Shown here in pieces: positions 34,157-44,000 of a stretch of DNA of 61,160 bases. The notes under the pieces were generated by a model. It was not told the origin of the DNA. It did not search any database and saw nothing but the letters and a program-made list of their open reading frames with translations. Source of the DNA: an uncultured Lachnospiraceae bacterium (GTDB lineage: Bacteria > Bacillota > Clostridia > Lachnospirales > Lachnospiraceae); NCBI GenBank assembly GCA_910586645.1, contig CAJUIS010000016.1, positions 1 to 61,160 of the forward strand. The letters run 5' to 3'. Each line of letters begins with the position of its first letter. Position 1 is the stretch's first letter. Made by a program: the position numbers and the translations under genes.

Positions 34157-35614
34157 TTAATCTTCTAATAACACACGTTTTCTTTCTATCATTTCATCGA
34201 TTCTCTCGATATATTGGGCAACATCTTTCACATTCTCGCACCGTTCAATCTTTCCATCCGGATAAACCCTTTTCGAAATGCTGCCTGCGCCGCAGGCGAC
34301 TATGGTCTGTTTCTCCTCCATAATCAAGATATTATAAATTCCGGCTTTTCCAGGCTTTGCATAACCTACGTTTTCAAAATTTCCCGCCATATTTTTCTGA
34401 CGGTACAGATAGTACGGCTCCATATTCATCCGGTTTGCATAACTGGCTGTCAGGGCTATCGTATCTTCCGTATTCTCAAACGTCAAATCCTGATATTCCT
34501 CCCGAAACATCGAAAGCCTTGCGGCCCTTTTCAGCGCAAGGGAATGAACCGTCAGATTATCCGGATTAAGACGAAAAATTTTCCGCATCGTCTCTTCCAC
34601 ATCCAAAAGCGTTTCATTTGGCAGACCGACAATCAAATCCATATTGATGTTGTCAAATCCCGCTTCTCTTGCCAGAAAAAAACTTTCTTCCGTCTGTTTT
34701 GGCGTATGGCGCCTGCCGATAATTTTAAGCGTTTCCTCATTCATTGTCTGAGGATTGATAGAAATCCTTGTAACGCCGCAATCCCGTAAAATCTCAAGCT
34801 TCTCTTTCGTAATGCTGTCCGGCCTTCCGGCCTCTACCGTTATTTCCAGACAATATGACAAATCAAAACTCTTTCTTATTTTCTGCATCAGCCGGCAAAG
34901 CTGTTTTGGCGCAAGCGTTGTCGGCGTCCCTCCTCCGACATAAACCGTATTCAGACGCATCTTCTGAAAATGCTCCGCTGCAAAATCAATTTCCTTTTCC
35001 AATGCATCCAGATACTCGTCCGCTCTGCGCTCCCATACTGCAAAAGGATATGACGTAAAGGAACAGTACAGGCACGTACTCGGACAAAACGGAATGCCGA
35101 TATAAAGGCTGTAACCGTTTCGATAATCAAGCTTCTTTAAAAGCGCAAGCTCCCGTTTTGCCACGTCAATGCTCAAATTGATTTTTTCCTCAGAAGCAAA
35201 GTATGTCTCCCTCATATAATTTCGTATAAAGCCTTCTTCTTTTCCCTCTTCTAAAAACGCCATCGGGATTTTGACCGGGCGGATTCCCGTCAGGCTGCCC
35301 CAGGGAAGCTTCCTGCCGGTATATTCACTCAGCATCCTGTAATATGCACGTTTCAGGCGGTTCTTCGTCTCTTTCCGATCCGAAAAATCAACTTCTACAA
35401 TCCTGCAAAGCCTGGGCTCATCCGATTCTTTTTTCGAAAAAAACAGAATTTCAATTGTGTCTTTTCGGTAGTTTGTAACAATATGAAACGATATCTCCTC
35501 TTTGGCCTCTTTCAGAGAAACGCCGACCTGTACGTCCTCTGAAGGAAAAAACGCCTTTACCAAAGAGTGAATATCGTATTCAAAATCCGCTTTATTTAAT
35601 TGTACTGTAATCAT
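34157..35614 (-). CDS. hemZ: HemZ-type radical SAM protein (coproporphyrinogen dehydrogenase-like)
   Basis: A 485-residue radical SAM enzyme of the HemN/HemZ group. The cluster-binding motif CPSTCLYC lies near residues 177-184, followed by YVGGGTPTTL, EITVEAGRPD and GLPNET. A long N-terminal extension (residues 1-165) including RPVKIPMAF is typical of HemZ rather than HemW. The proposed role is oxygen-independent coproporphyrinogen III oxidation, but many clostridia keep this gene without making heme, so the substrate is uncertain. The start at 35614 has GAGGATGGG upstream. It follows the MBL gene by 10 bases. Confidence 0.85.
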   Translation of the reverse strand: MITVQLNKADFEYDIHSLVKAFFPSEDVQVGVSLKEAKEEISFHIVTNYRKDTIEILFFSKKESDEPRLCRIVEVDFSDRKETKNRLKRAYYRMLSEYTGRKLPWGSLTGIRPVKIPMAFLEEGKEEGFIRNYMRETYFASEEKINLSIDVAKRELALLKKLDYRNGYSLYIGIPFCPSTCLYCSFTSYPFAVWERRADEYLDALEKEIDFAAEHFQKMRLNTVYVGGGTPTTLAPKQLCRLMQKIRKSFDLSYCLEITVEAGRPDSITKEKLEILRDCGVTRISINPQTMNEETLKIIGRRHTPKQTEESFFLAREAGFDNINMDLIVGLPNETLLDVEETMRKIFRLNPDNLTVHSLALKRAARLSMFREEYQDLTFENTEDTIALTASYANRMNMEPYYLYRQKNMAGNFENVGYAKPGKAGIYNILIMEEKQTIVACGAGSISKRVYPDGKIERCENVKDVAQYIERIDEMIERKRVLLED

Positions 35615-35624
35615 GTCCCATCCT

Positions 35625-36257
35625 CTATAAAAAGGGATTGTGCTGCTTCTCCCATCCAATCGTCGTCACGTCTTCATGCCCCGGATAAACTTTCGTATGT
35701 CCCGGCAGGCACATAAGCTTCTCTTCAATGGAACGAAGCAGGACGGAAGCACTTCCGCCCGGAAAGTCCGTTCTGCCTACCGAACCATGAAACAAAGTGT
35801 CTCCGACAAAAACCGCCTGTTCCTTCTCAATATAATAACAGCAGCCGCCTTTCGTATGCCCCGGCGTATAAAGCGCCTGAATGGAAAAACCCGCCAGTTC
35901 CAGAATTTGACCGTCTTTTACAAATACGTCTGCATGAAATACCGTTCCGCCCGCTCCCATCATGCCTCCAAGATTTATCGAAGGCTCTTCAAGCGTCTCG
36001 CGCTCCATTTCATGCGCATAAATTGAAACGCCAAATTCATCCGCCACTTTTTCAGCCGCCATTGCATGATCAAAATGTCCGTGGGTCAGCAGAACTGCCG
36101 CCGGTTTTAATCCCCGTTCTTTGATTTTTTCAATTAAGCGCTGCGCCGAATCGCCCGGATCAATGACCAGCATTTCCTTTGTATCTTCATTTACCGCAAA
36201 ATAGCAGTTTGTCATTACCGGGCCAACGACATACTGCTCCACTCTAAGTCCTGCCAT
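35625..36257 (-). CDS. MBL-fold metallohydrolase (glyoxalase II-like)
   Basis: A 210-residue enzyme with the metallo-beta-lactamase motif HGHFDHA near residues 59-65, followed by YTPGHTKGG, FVGDTLF and PGHEDVTTIG, which supply the rest of the binuclear metal site. It probably hydrolyses a small thioester, such as S-lactoylglutathione-like substrates, although clostridia lack glutathione. It sits between relA and hemZ, 12 bases after relA, in an order common in Lachnospiraceae. A strong AGGAGGGGG site precedes the ATG. Confidence 0.87.
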   Translation of the reverse strand: MAGLRVEQYVVGPVMTNCYFAVNEDTKEMLVIDPGDSAQRLIEKIKERGLKPAAVLLTHGHFDHAMAAEKVADEFGVSIYAHEMERETLEEPSINLGGMMGAGGTVFHADVFVKDGQILELAGFSIQALYTPGHTKGGCCYYIEKEQAVFVGDTLFHGSVGRTDFPGGSASVLLRSIEEKLMCLPGHTKVYPGHEDVTTIGWEKQHNPFL

Positions 36258-36269
36258 ATCCCCCTCCTG

Positions 36270-38576
36270 TCATCCTGTCGTCCGTTCAATATCAATTACG
36301 CTCTCTACCTGACGGACTTTTTCAATCAATTTAGTGAGTTCCTCTCTGCCTTTTACATGAAAAGAAATTTCTATCGTAGCGACTCCCTGTTTGTTCGTTC
36401 TTGAATTAACGCTCTCAATGTCAATGGAACGTTCTGTAAAAATCTTCGTAATGTCTATCAGAAGCCCCGTACGGTTGTTGCCGAATATCTTAAGCTCCGC
36501 AAGATACAGGCCGTTCTTCCCCTGCTCTGCTCCCTGCTGCCATTCCGCGTCAATCAGACGCACTTTCTCAATCTCCGAAAGATGAAGCATATTAATGCAG
36601 TCGGTGCGGTGAATGGAAACCCCTCTTCCCCTTGTCACATATCCTATAATTTCATCCCCTGGCACGGGGCTGCAGCATTTGGACAGATGCACCGCCACGT
36701 CATAAAGCCCCTTTACAATAATGCCGCTTTTGGATCTCTCCTGCCCTGCCTTTTCCCTGCCGCTTCCTGACACAGCGTCCAGGACGTCCTGATCGGTCAG
36801 TTTGATGACGTGATCCCTTTTGTATTCTTCATACATCCGGTTTACAATCTGGCTCTCCTTAAGGCCCCCGTGTCCCACAGTCGCAAGCGCAGAGTTCCAG
36901 TCGCAAAAACCATATTTATTTAAAATCTTATTCTGATATTCCGGTTTATTGATATCCGGCAGATGAATCCCTTTGGTTTTGCAGTATTGGGCAATCATCT
37001 CCTTGCCCCTTAAAATATTTTCTTCCTTAAATTCACTGCGGAACCACTGATTTATCTTTGTCTTTGCCTGCGTGCTCTTTACAACGCCCAGCCAGTCGCG
37101 GCTGGGCCCTCTGGAATTTTGAGAAGTGATAATTTCAATTCTGTCGCCGTTTTGAATCACATAATCAATTGGCACAAGCTTTCCGTTGACTTTCGCCCCA
37201 ATCATTTTATTGCCCACTGCGGAATGGATACTGTATGCAAAATCAATCGGCGTAGAGCCTGCCGGAAGGTTCTTAACGTCTCCAAGCGGCGTAAAACAGA
37301 ACACCATATCGGAAAACAAATCCAGATCACTCTTTAAAAGGCTCATAAATTCTTTGTTGTCGGACATATCCCGCTGCCATTCCAGAATCTGTTTTAACCA
37401 GCTTAACTTTTCCTCTTCCTGGTTTGCAACGCTCATTCCCGTCTTGCCTTCTTTGTATTTCCAATGGGCTGCAATTCCATATTCCGCCGTGCGGTGCATC
37501 TCGTACGTGCGAATCTGAATCTCAAACGGCTGCCCTGCCGGCCCAATCAAAGTCGTATGAAGAGACTGGTACATATTCGGCTTCGGCATTGCAATATAAT
37601 CTTTAAAACGGCCGGGAATCGGCCGGTACATCTCATGTATTACGCCAAGCGCAGCATAACAGTCTTTGACAGAATCCACAATTATGCGAATCGCAAACAA
37701 ATCAAAAATCTGATCCAGCGTCTTATCCTGACTGACCATTTTTTTATAAATGCTGAAAAAATGCTTTGCCCTTCCGCCAACCTCCGATTTAATCCCGGCG
37801 TACTGCATCTGCTCCTTCACTTCATCCACAAGCTGCCTGACATATTTATCCCTGACGTTTTTACGAAGCGCAACTTTTTCCACCAAATCATAATACGCTT
37901 CCGGCTCCAGATATTTCAACGCCAAATCGTCCAGCTCCGTCTTTACCATGGAAATTCCAAGCCGCTGCGCAATCGGAGCATAGATGTCCATCGTCTCTTT
38001 TGCCTTTTCTTTCTGCTTTTCCGGCCGCATATATTTTAATGTCCGCATATTGTGCAGCCGGTCAGCCAGCTTGATTAAAATCACGCGGATATCCTTTGCC
38101 ATCGCAAGGAACATCTTGCGAAGGTTCTCCGCCTGTATCTCAACTTTGTCGGCGTCATAAGACAACTGGCCAAGCTTTGTCACACCGTCTACCAAGAGAG
38201 CCACTTCGCCGCCAAATTCCTTTTCTATCTCTTCTTTTGTCATTACCGTATCTTCGACTACGTCATGCAAAAGCCCCGCCACAATTGTCTCTTTATCAAG
38301 CTCCAGTTCCGCCAGTATGATGCCGACGCAAAGCGGATGAATGATATAAGGCTCCCCGGATTTCCGCACCTGCCCCTTATGCGCGTTATCCGCTATGCGA
38401 TACGCTTTTTCAATCAGGGAAATATCCGTGGAAGGATGGTATTTTAAGACACTCTCAATCAATTCCGAATACAGCTTTTCCGGCTCCTCGAAATCCTGCG
38501 TCTTACGAACGACATTTTCCATTTTTCGAAATTCGTTTTCTATCTTTTCCAATTTTTCCGCAGAACTATCTGCCAT
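36270..38576 (-). CDS. relA: Bifunctional (p)ppGpp synthetase/hydrolase
   Basis: A 768-residue Rel enzyme. An HD hydrolase domain (LLHDVVEDT, followed by KLADRLHNMRTL) is followed by the synthetase domain (YKEGKTGMS, SIYKKM, and the QSLHTT region), TGS (FTPLGDVKNLPAG), a zinc-finger region with CCSPVPGDEI and a C-terminal ACT domain. Both activities should be intact because the HD and synthetase motifs are present. It makes and destroys the stringent-response alarmone. I use the ATG at 38576, with GGTGA 7 bases upstream; a GTG 5 codons earlier is an alternative. Confidence 0.95.
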   Translation of the reverse strand: MADSSAEKLEKIENEFRKMENVVRKTQDFEEPEKLYSELIESVLKYHPSTDISLIEKAYRIADNAHKGQVRKSGEPYIIHPLCVGIILAELELDKETIVAGLLHDVVEDTVMTKEEIEKEFGGEVALLVDGVTKLGQLSYDADKVEIQAENLRKMFLAMAKDIRVILIKLADRLHNMRTLKYMRPEKQKEKAKETMDIYAPIAQRLGISMVKTELDDLALKYLEPEAYYDLVEKVALRKNVRDKYVRQLVDEVKEQMQYAGIKSEVGGRAKHFFSIYKKMVSQDKTLDQIFDLFAIRIIVDSVKDCYAALGVIHEMYRPIPGRFKDYIAMPKPNMYQSLHTTLIGPAGQPFEIQIRTYEMHRTAEYGIAAHWKYKEGKTGMSVANQEEEKLSWLKQILEWQRDMSDNKEFMSLLKSDLDLFSDMVFCFTPLGDVKNLPAGSTPIDFAYSIHSAVGNKMIGAKVNGKLVPIDYVIQNGDRIEIITSQNSRGPSRDWLGVVKSTQAKTKINQWFRSEFKEENILRGKEMIAQYCKTKGIHLPDINKPEYQNKILNKYGFCDWNSALATVGHGGLKESQIVNRMYEEYKRDHVIKLTDQDVLDAVSGSGREKAGQERSKSGIIVKGLYDVAVHLSKCCSPVPGDEIIGYVTRGRGVSIHRTDCINMLHLSEIEKVRLIDAEWQQGAEQGKNGLYLAELKIFGNNRTGLLIDITKIFTERSIDIESVNSRTNKQGVATIEISFHVKGREELTKLIEKVRQVESVIDIERTTG

Positions 38577-38684
38577 ACTGCCGTCACCCACTTTTATTCT
38601 CTTTTGAACTCTCCTTATAGTTAGTAAAATATTATAATGAATTATGCGCCAAAATGCAATGATTAAAACAAAAAAGATTTCATT

Positions 38685-38712
38685 TTGCGCTTTTTTTCAA
38701 ATATGCTATAAT
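38685..38712 (+). promoter_or_regulatory. SigA-type promoter for the CPBP gene
   Basis: TTGCGC (38685-38690), 16 bases, TATAAT (38707-38712). Confidence 0.6.
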
Positions 38713-38743
38713 AATAATATTCTAATGCAAAAGGAGTTTTACT

Positions 38744-39583
38744 ATGAAAAAAGCAGGATATTTTTTCTTCAGTTTTTTACCGCTGTTTGTCTCTTTGGGT
38801 CTGCAGTTTCTTGCATCCGTTCCCATTATGGGATTTCATCTGCTTGGCATCTGTTTATCCGGCCTGTTTTCCGGCAGTAAAATCCCATACAGCGGTTTTC
38901 TCATGCAGTTTTTCGATGCAGTCGGAAGTCCCGCTTCCGTTACGTTTACTTCCATTCTTTACGCATCTGCTGGAATTGCCGTTTTTGGATTCTGGTACGC
39001 AAAGCAGTTTAGCGGAAATCTTAATTTTCCTGCCGACCGTTTTTCAAACCCGCCGCTTATCCTTGGGATTGTTCTAATGATTCCCGGCTTGCAGATTGTC
39101 TCCTCTGTCCTTACGAGCGCTGCCGCCATCATGTTCCCCGGCTGGATGGACTTCTACGAGGAACTGATGGAAACTGCCGGGCTGACCGGATCGCCTTCCC
39201 TGACTCTGCTTTTATACGCTGTACTGCTTGGCCCAATTGCAGAAGAACTGACTTTTCGCGGCGTCGTCCTTTCTTCCGCAAAAAAAGCCCTTCCCTTCTG
39301 GGCCGCCAACCTGTTTCAGGCTCTGCTGTTCGGCATTTTCCATATGAATGTAATTCAGGGCATCTATGCATTTTTTGTCGGCCTGTTTCTTGGATATATC
39401 TGTGAAAGAGGAGCGTCCATCTGGCTCTCCATATTTCTGCACATCCTGTTCAATGCCTGGGGAACGCTTATTTCCGCTTTTCTCTCCGCGCCCTCCATGC
39501 TCCTGCTCTGCATCCTTTCAGCCGCAGGATTCTTCCTGTTTCACAAAAATACTTCCGGCCAAAGTGTTAAATATCCAGATTAA
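38744..39583 (+). CDS. CPBP-family intramembrane metalloprotease
   Basis: A 279-residue membrane protein with about eight hydrophobic segments. The family motifs are intact: EELTFRG (motif 1), FGIFHMN (motif 2) and HILFNAWG (motif 3), which hold the catalytic glutamates and histidines. Members cleave membrane or lipidated peptides; some protect bacteria against their own bacteriocins. No bacteriocin gene is adjacent. AAGGAG lies just upstream of the ATG and a promoter precedes it. Confidence 0.88.
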   Translation: MKKAGYFFFSFLPLFVSLGLQFLASVPIMGFHLLGICLSGLFSGSKIPYSGFLMQFFDAVGSPASVTFTSILYASAGIAVFGFWYAKQFSGNLNFPADRFSNPPLILGIVLMIPGLQIVSSVLTSAAAIMFPGWMDFYEELMETAGLTGSPSLTLLLYAVLLGPIAEELTFRGVVLSSAKKALPFWAANLFQALLFGIFHMNVIQGIYAFFVGLFLGYICERGASIWLSIFLHILFNAWGTLISAFLSAPSMLLLCILSAAGFFLFHKNTSGQSVKYPD

Positions 39584-39633
39584 TTTTCCGATATGTATTT
39601 TGAATGCATTCGTTACATCTTAATGGAACCACG

Positions 39634-39681
39634 GACGGTAAATTTAAGAAAATGGACTTTCTTAAATTTGCCGTCTTTTTA
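39634..39681 (+). terminator. Strong intrinsic terminator
   Basis: An 18-bp near-perfect stem with a 6-base loop (starting GACGGTAAATTTAAGAAA) followed by T5. It ends the CPBP transcript. Confidence 0.85.
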
Positions 39682-39740
39682 TTTCATTTTACAGGGAAGC
39701 AAAATGAAATAATCCAGTCAGAAATATAGGAGGAGTGTAC

Positions 39741-40880
39741 GTGAAGATACAAGCTGGCAATGTAGCCATGTCGTCACGCAGAAGTTATGAAAAGACAAAG
39801 GCTGTCTCGTCTTCCCTTTCACGCTGGGGCGGCGGGTTTTTACAAAATCAGAATATTCAGGCCGTCAGCCGCTACAGTGAAAAATCCAACTCCGGAAAAA
39901 GCAGATCACGAAATACAAACCAATCCGACAGCGGCCTTTTCGATGAATTTAAACAGGCGCAGAGCATTGGCAGCCCGGTTTCTCTTACCGGAAGAAGCAA
40001 TTCCGATAGGCATACAATCCGGGCGCAGACTCTTAACTATCTGTTTATGATTTTGATGGGCGAAGGAAATGTTATGAGACGCAGTCTGTTTGGGGGCGTA
40101 ATCGGCCAGTCCGCATTCGGCGGCACGGTTATGGGAGGATCTTATACGGAACGTGAATATGAATCAGAAACAGAAGAAACATCCTTTTCGACGGAAGGAA
40201 CCGTCAAAACTGCAGACGGACGGGAAATCAGTTTTAACGTCTCTGTGACAATGAGCCGTTCTTTTGAAAAAGCGTATGAAAAAAGCATACAGTTTGCACC
40301 TAAAATCGAGACCCGATTAAACTTATGCGACCCTTTGGTAATTAATTTAACCACTGATTCTGCAAATGTAACAGACCAAAAGTTTTATTTTGATTTGGAT
40401 GCAGACGGTGTTTCAGATGAAATCTCAATGCTTGCTCCGGGCAGCGGCTTTTTGGCGCTTGACAAAAATGGAGACGGCATTATCAACGACGGAAGCGAAC
40501 TGTTCGGCACAAAAAGCGGAGACGGTTTCAAAGATCTTGCAGCGTACGACGAAGACGGAAACGGCTGGATTGATGAAAATGATCCGATTTTTGACAAACT
40601 GCGCATCTGGACAAAAGACGCTTTTGGCAAGGACGTCCTGTGCGCAATTGGCAAGGCCGGAATCGGAGCTATTTATCTTGGAAATGCAGACACCGATTTT
40701 TCCTTAAATTCGAAAAAAGACAATTCCACCAATGCGCTTATCCGCAAGACAGGAATCTTTCTCTACGAAAACGGCGCATGCGGAACCATGCAGCATTTGG
40801 ATCTTGTCAAATCATCCGGCCCGCCTTCCCAAGCGTCTTCCGGCTTATTTTCCGCCGTACGAAACCCCAAAACCGTCTGA
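39741..40880 (+). CDS. Calcium-binding-like surface or cytoplasmic protein with EF-hand-type repeats
   Basis: A 379-residue protein without a signal peptide. The first third is polar and serine/arginine-rich. From about residue 215 it has three D-x-D-G-type loops: LDADGVSDEI, DKNGDGIINDGSELFG and DEDGNGWIDENDP, which resemble EF-hand or dockerin-like calcium loops and are seen in uncharacterised clostridial proteins. There is one hydrophobic patch near residue 95-105. I use the GTG at 39741 because GGAGG lies 7 bases upstream. Function unknown; calcium binding is inferred from the loops only. Confidence 0.6.
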   Translation: MKIQAGNVAMSSRRSYEKTKAVSSSLSRWGGGFLQNQNIQAVSRYSEKSNSGKSRSRNTNQSDSGLFDEFKQAQSIGSPVSLTGRSNSDRHTIRAQTLNYLFMILMGEGNVMRRSLFGGVIGQSAFGGTVMGGSYTEREYESETEETSFSTEGTVKTADGREISFNVSVTMSRSFEKAYEKSIQFAPKIETRLNLCDPLVINLTTDSANVTDQKFYFDLDADGVSDEISMLAPGSGFLALDKNGDGIINDGSELFGTKSGDGFKDLAAYDEDGNGWIDENDPIFDKLRIWTKDAFGKDVLCAIGKAGIGAIYLGNADTDFSLNSKKDNSTNALIRKTGIFLYENGACGTMQHLDLVKSSGPPSQASSGLFSAVRNPKTV

Positions 40881-40964
40881 CAGATGAGTTTTGGACGGCG
40901 TGTTTTTACTGCCGCAGGACAGGCGTGCGGACAGACAACAAAAATTTGCCGCAAGGCTTACAAA

Positions 40965-41003
40965 AAAAGAGCTGCGTAAAATTTCCTGCAGCTCTTTTCT
41001 ATT
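40965..41003. terminator. Bidirectional intrinsic terminator
   Basis: AAAAGAGCTGC pairs with GCAGCTCTTTT across a 12-base loop. It separates the convergent genes at 39741-40880 and 41010-45836. Confidence 0.8.
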
Positions 41004-41009
41004 TCATTT

Positions 41010-44000
41010 TTATTTGATCTTCGCCTTCTTATTCATTCCGGCGGCCTTCATCTTCTTCAGTATCCCCGCTTTCTGTTTCTTTGTCATTTTCTTTGCTTTT
41101 ACGGTTATCTTTGCCGAAGTCTTTTTAAATGCTCCCGCCTTTATACTCTTTAACGCTTTGCCTTCCAAAATCACCGTCTTTAATTTCCTGCAGTTTAAAA
41201 ATGCATTTTTTCCAATCGTCTTTACATTTGCTCCGATTGTAACGGACGTAAGGCTGCTGTAATTTTTAAATGCATTGTTTTCAATCGCAGTTACTTTGCA
41301 TTTAACGTTATTAATCGTAACAGATGCAGGAATCTTCACGCTTTTGTTTTTTGCGCTCTTTCCTTTTGAAACCGTCACTGTTTTAGCGCCAGCATTCAAA
41401 ACCTTGTAAATAATTTTTCCAACCTGCTTGGTATCCCCGTTCTTCAAAGGCGCATCCGGCGTTCCGGGCGCTCCGGGATCCGGATTTCCCGGTTTGGGAT
41501 TATTTTGATCCGGGTTTTCCGGTGTGGGATTCGGATTGTTTTGATCTCCGTCGTCTGGCTTGGAACCAGTCCCCGGATCCTCTACCGTAATCGTCACTTC
41601 CGCTGCGGCTCCAAGGCCATCCGCCGCCTCAGCCCTAATTTTAGCCGTCCCGTTTCCTTTTGCCGTCACTTCTCCGTCTGCCGATACCTCTGCAACCTGC
41701 GCGTTTTCCGTTGACCAGATCACGTCTTGATTTGTCGCTTCAGCCGGAAGCGCTTTTGCTGTCAGACGCTGCTTTCCGCCAATTTTGTCAAATGACAGGG
41801 ACGCCGGGCTGATTGTAATCTCCATCACCGGAGTTCCCTCATACTCCGCGCCTTTCATTGCCAAAGACGCCTTTGCTTCTCTTAGCCAGATCAAAGCCGC
41901 ATAACAGTCTGCCTGCGTGTCTTCTGCCTGTTCTGCCTTTTCCAGCGCCTTCATCAGATTGGCCCAGGACTCTTCTGTGTATTTATCTTTTTCCTGCTCT
42001 GACGGAAGGTTTTCCATTTCCGCTTCCAATTCCTCTTTTATTTTTGGAACAACCTGATTATCAAAAACAGAAAGCTTAAACTTCGCCTGCTTAATCCAGC
42101 ACCAATCGGTTCTGACGTCCGGATGTGCAGAAGAATATTCTTTATCCCAGTGCCCGTAACTGTCTATAATAAACGTACCGTCTTTCTGCACAACAAGCCC
42201 CGAATACCCCGTATCTCCTGATCTTGCATTCGCCGACCAGTCCTCGCACAGCAAAATCCGGTAATCGCCTTCCCTTTGGTTCATAATATCGTCATAAGTT
42301 CCAACCCATGCAATCCAATCGCCTGCCATCCAGTCATTTCCAAACTGATTGTCATTTCCCTCTCTGTCATATTGAATTTCACGGAATGTCACCAAAAGCC
42401 TCTGCCCCGTTTCGTCCGTCGGATCGTACATAATCTTATGACGTTCTCCGGCAAGAGAACCCGGCAGATGCACCGGCTCGCTCCAGGTTTCGCCTTCGTC
42501 TTCTGAATAGAACATCGTCGCAGGATGCGCATGAGACTGGCTTCTTGCCAGAGCAACAATTTTGCCGCCATCCGGCGACCGGAACATCCCCACCTCACAA
42601 ATCTGATGTGAACTCTCTATTGAACGATATTCACTTAAATACGGCTCCGGCTCTGACCATTGCTGATTTCCATTCTCATCAAACGTCAGATAGGTCTTAT
42701 AGTTTACATAATTTAAATTATGGAAAACGCCCATCCATTTATCCATTGGCTCTCCGTTCTCATCCCGAATCTGAATCAAACTTGCCATTGCCACAACCGA
42801 ATAATTCTGACTTCCATCTACTGTCTCATGGAATGTTTCAAATTCGCTCCAGGTTTCGCCTTCATCATCCGACACAGAAACATCCCAGCCGCCTCTGTTA
42901 TTTCCATCCCATTGCGGCCGTCCGGCAATCAGCAGCAGCTTCGTATCGCCGTTTTTTAACTTCAGTTTATACATCGTCGGCGTCTCAAGCGAATCTGTCC
43001 ACGAAGCGGGAATATCTGTCTTTTCCGTCCAGCTTCCGCCTGCGTCTGTGCTTTTCATCATCACAAGAGCTCCATGCCCGTGATACTCGGGAAACGCTGT
43101 ATATAAAGTCTGTTCGTCATCCAGCATAACCATATCTGGCTGCCCAAGATAAGAACGCTTGCCTGTCTGGGGTCCCTTCATAACATCTGACAAATACTGC
43201 TCCGGCAGCTTATAATCTGTCAGCGTATTTTTGATAATCAAATCCTTTGTTGTAACTGTAATTTCCACAGAAGCGATAAAACGTTTATACCTGGCAATAA
43301 TTTTCGTACTGCCAAGTCTTCTTGCCGTAACTGTCCCGGATGCGTCCACAGATGCAACGGAAGGATCTTCCGACTTGTAAATAATCGTTTTATCTTCATC
43401 ATTCGTAACCAGCTTTGAAAGGATTTTAAAACTGTCGCCAATCTTCATCTCTTTCTTTTTAGTCAAAAGATAAAGACCTTCTTTTGCGCCTGAAGTATAC
43501 TGTACAAAGCTGTCCGTGATTTCCGCGACTCCCGCCTTAAAATCCGCCATCTCTGCCTTCAGGCTGTTCTTTTCGTCCTCTGTCAGATATCTTCCTCCTG
43601 TAACTGAAGACGCATTCGTTTTAATTCTTTCATATAAAGATCTGATCTCATCTGCAAGCTCCGGCGCCTGCCGTTCCATATAAATCAGTTTATTCACATC
43701 CCGTACGCCTTCCGCCATGCGTTCCAGGCGCACAGAACTCTTGCTTTCGGGCGTTTCCGCATCTTTTTCATCCGGATAGATTAAAAAGCAGTCGCCAGGC
43801 TCAAATGCGTTATGCGTCGCATCGCGAAGCGGATCCTCCACCCAGGCGTCATAGGCCCAGCGTAAAAATCCAGACGTTCCCATTTTCGCTGCATTTACAA
43901 CAGACCAATAACTTTCTGCAGGAGCGCTCAAAGAGAAATTGCCCGGCTTATGCTCTGTACAGGAGTACAGAGTCGTACGAAGGCCCGCCTCCGTCCTGTC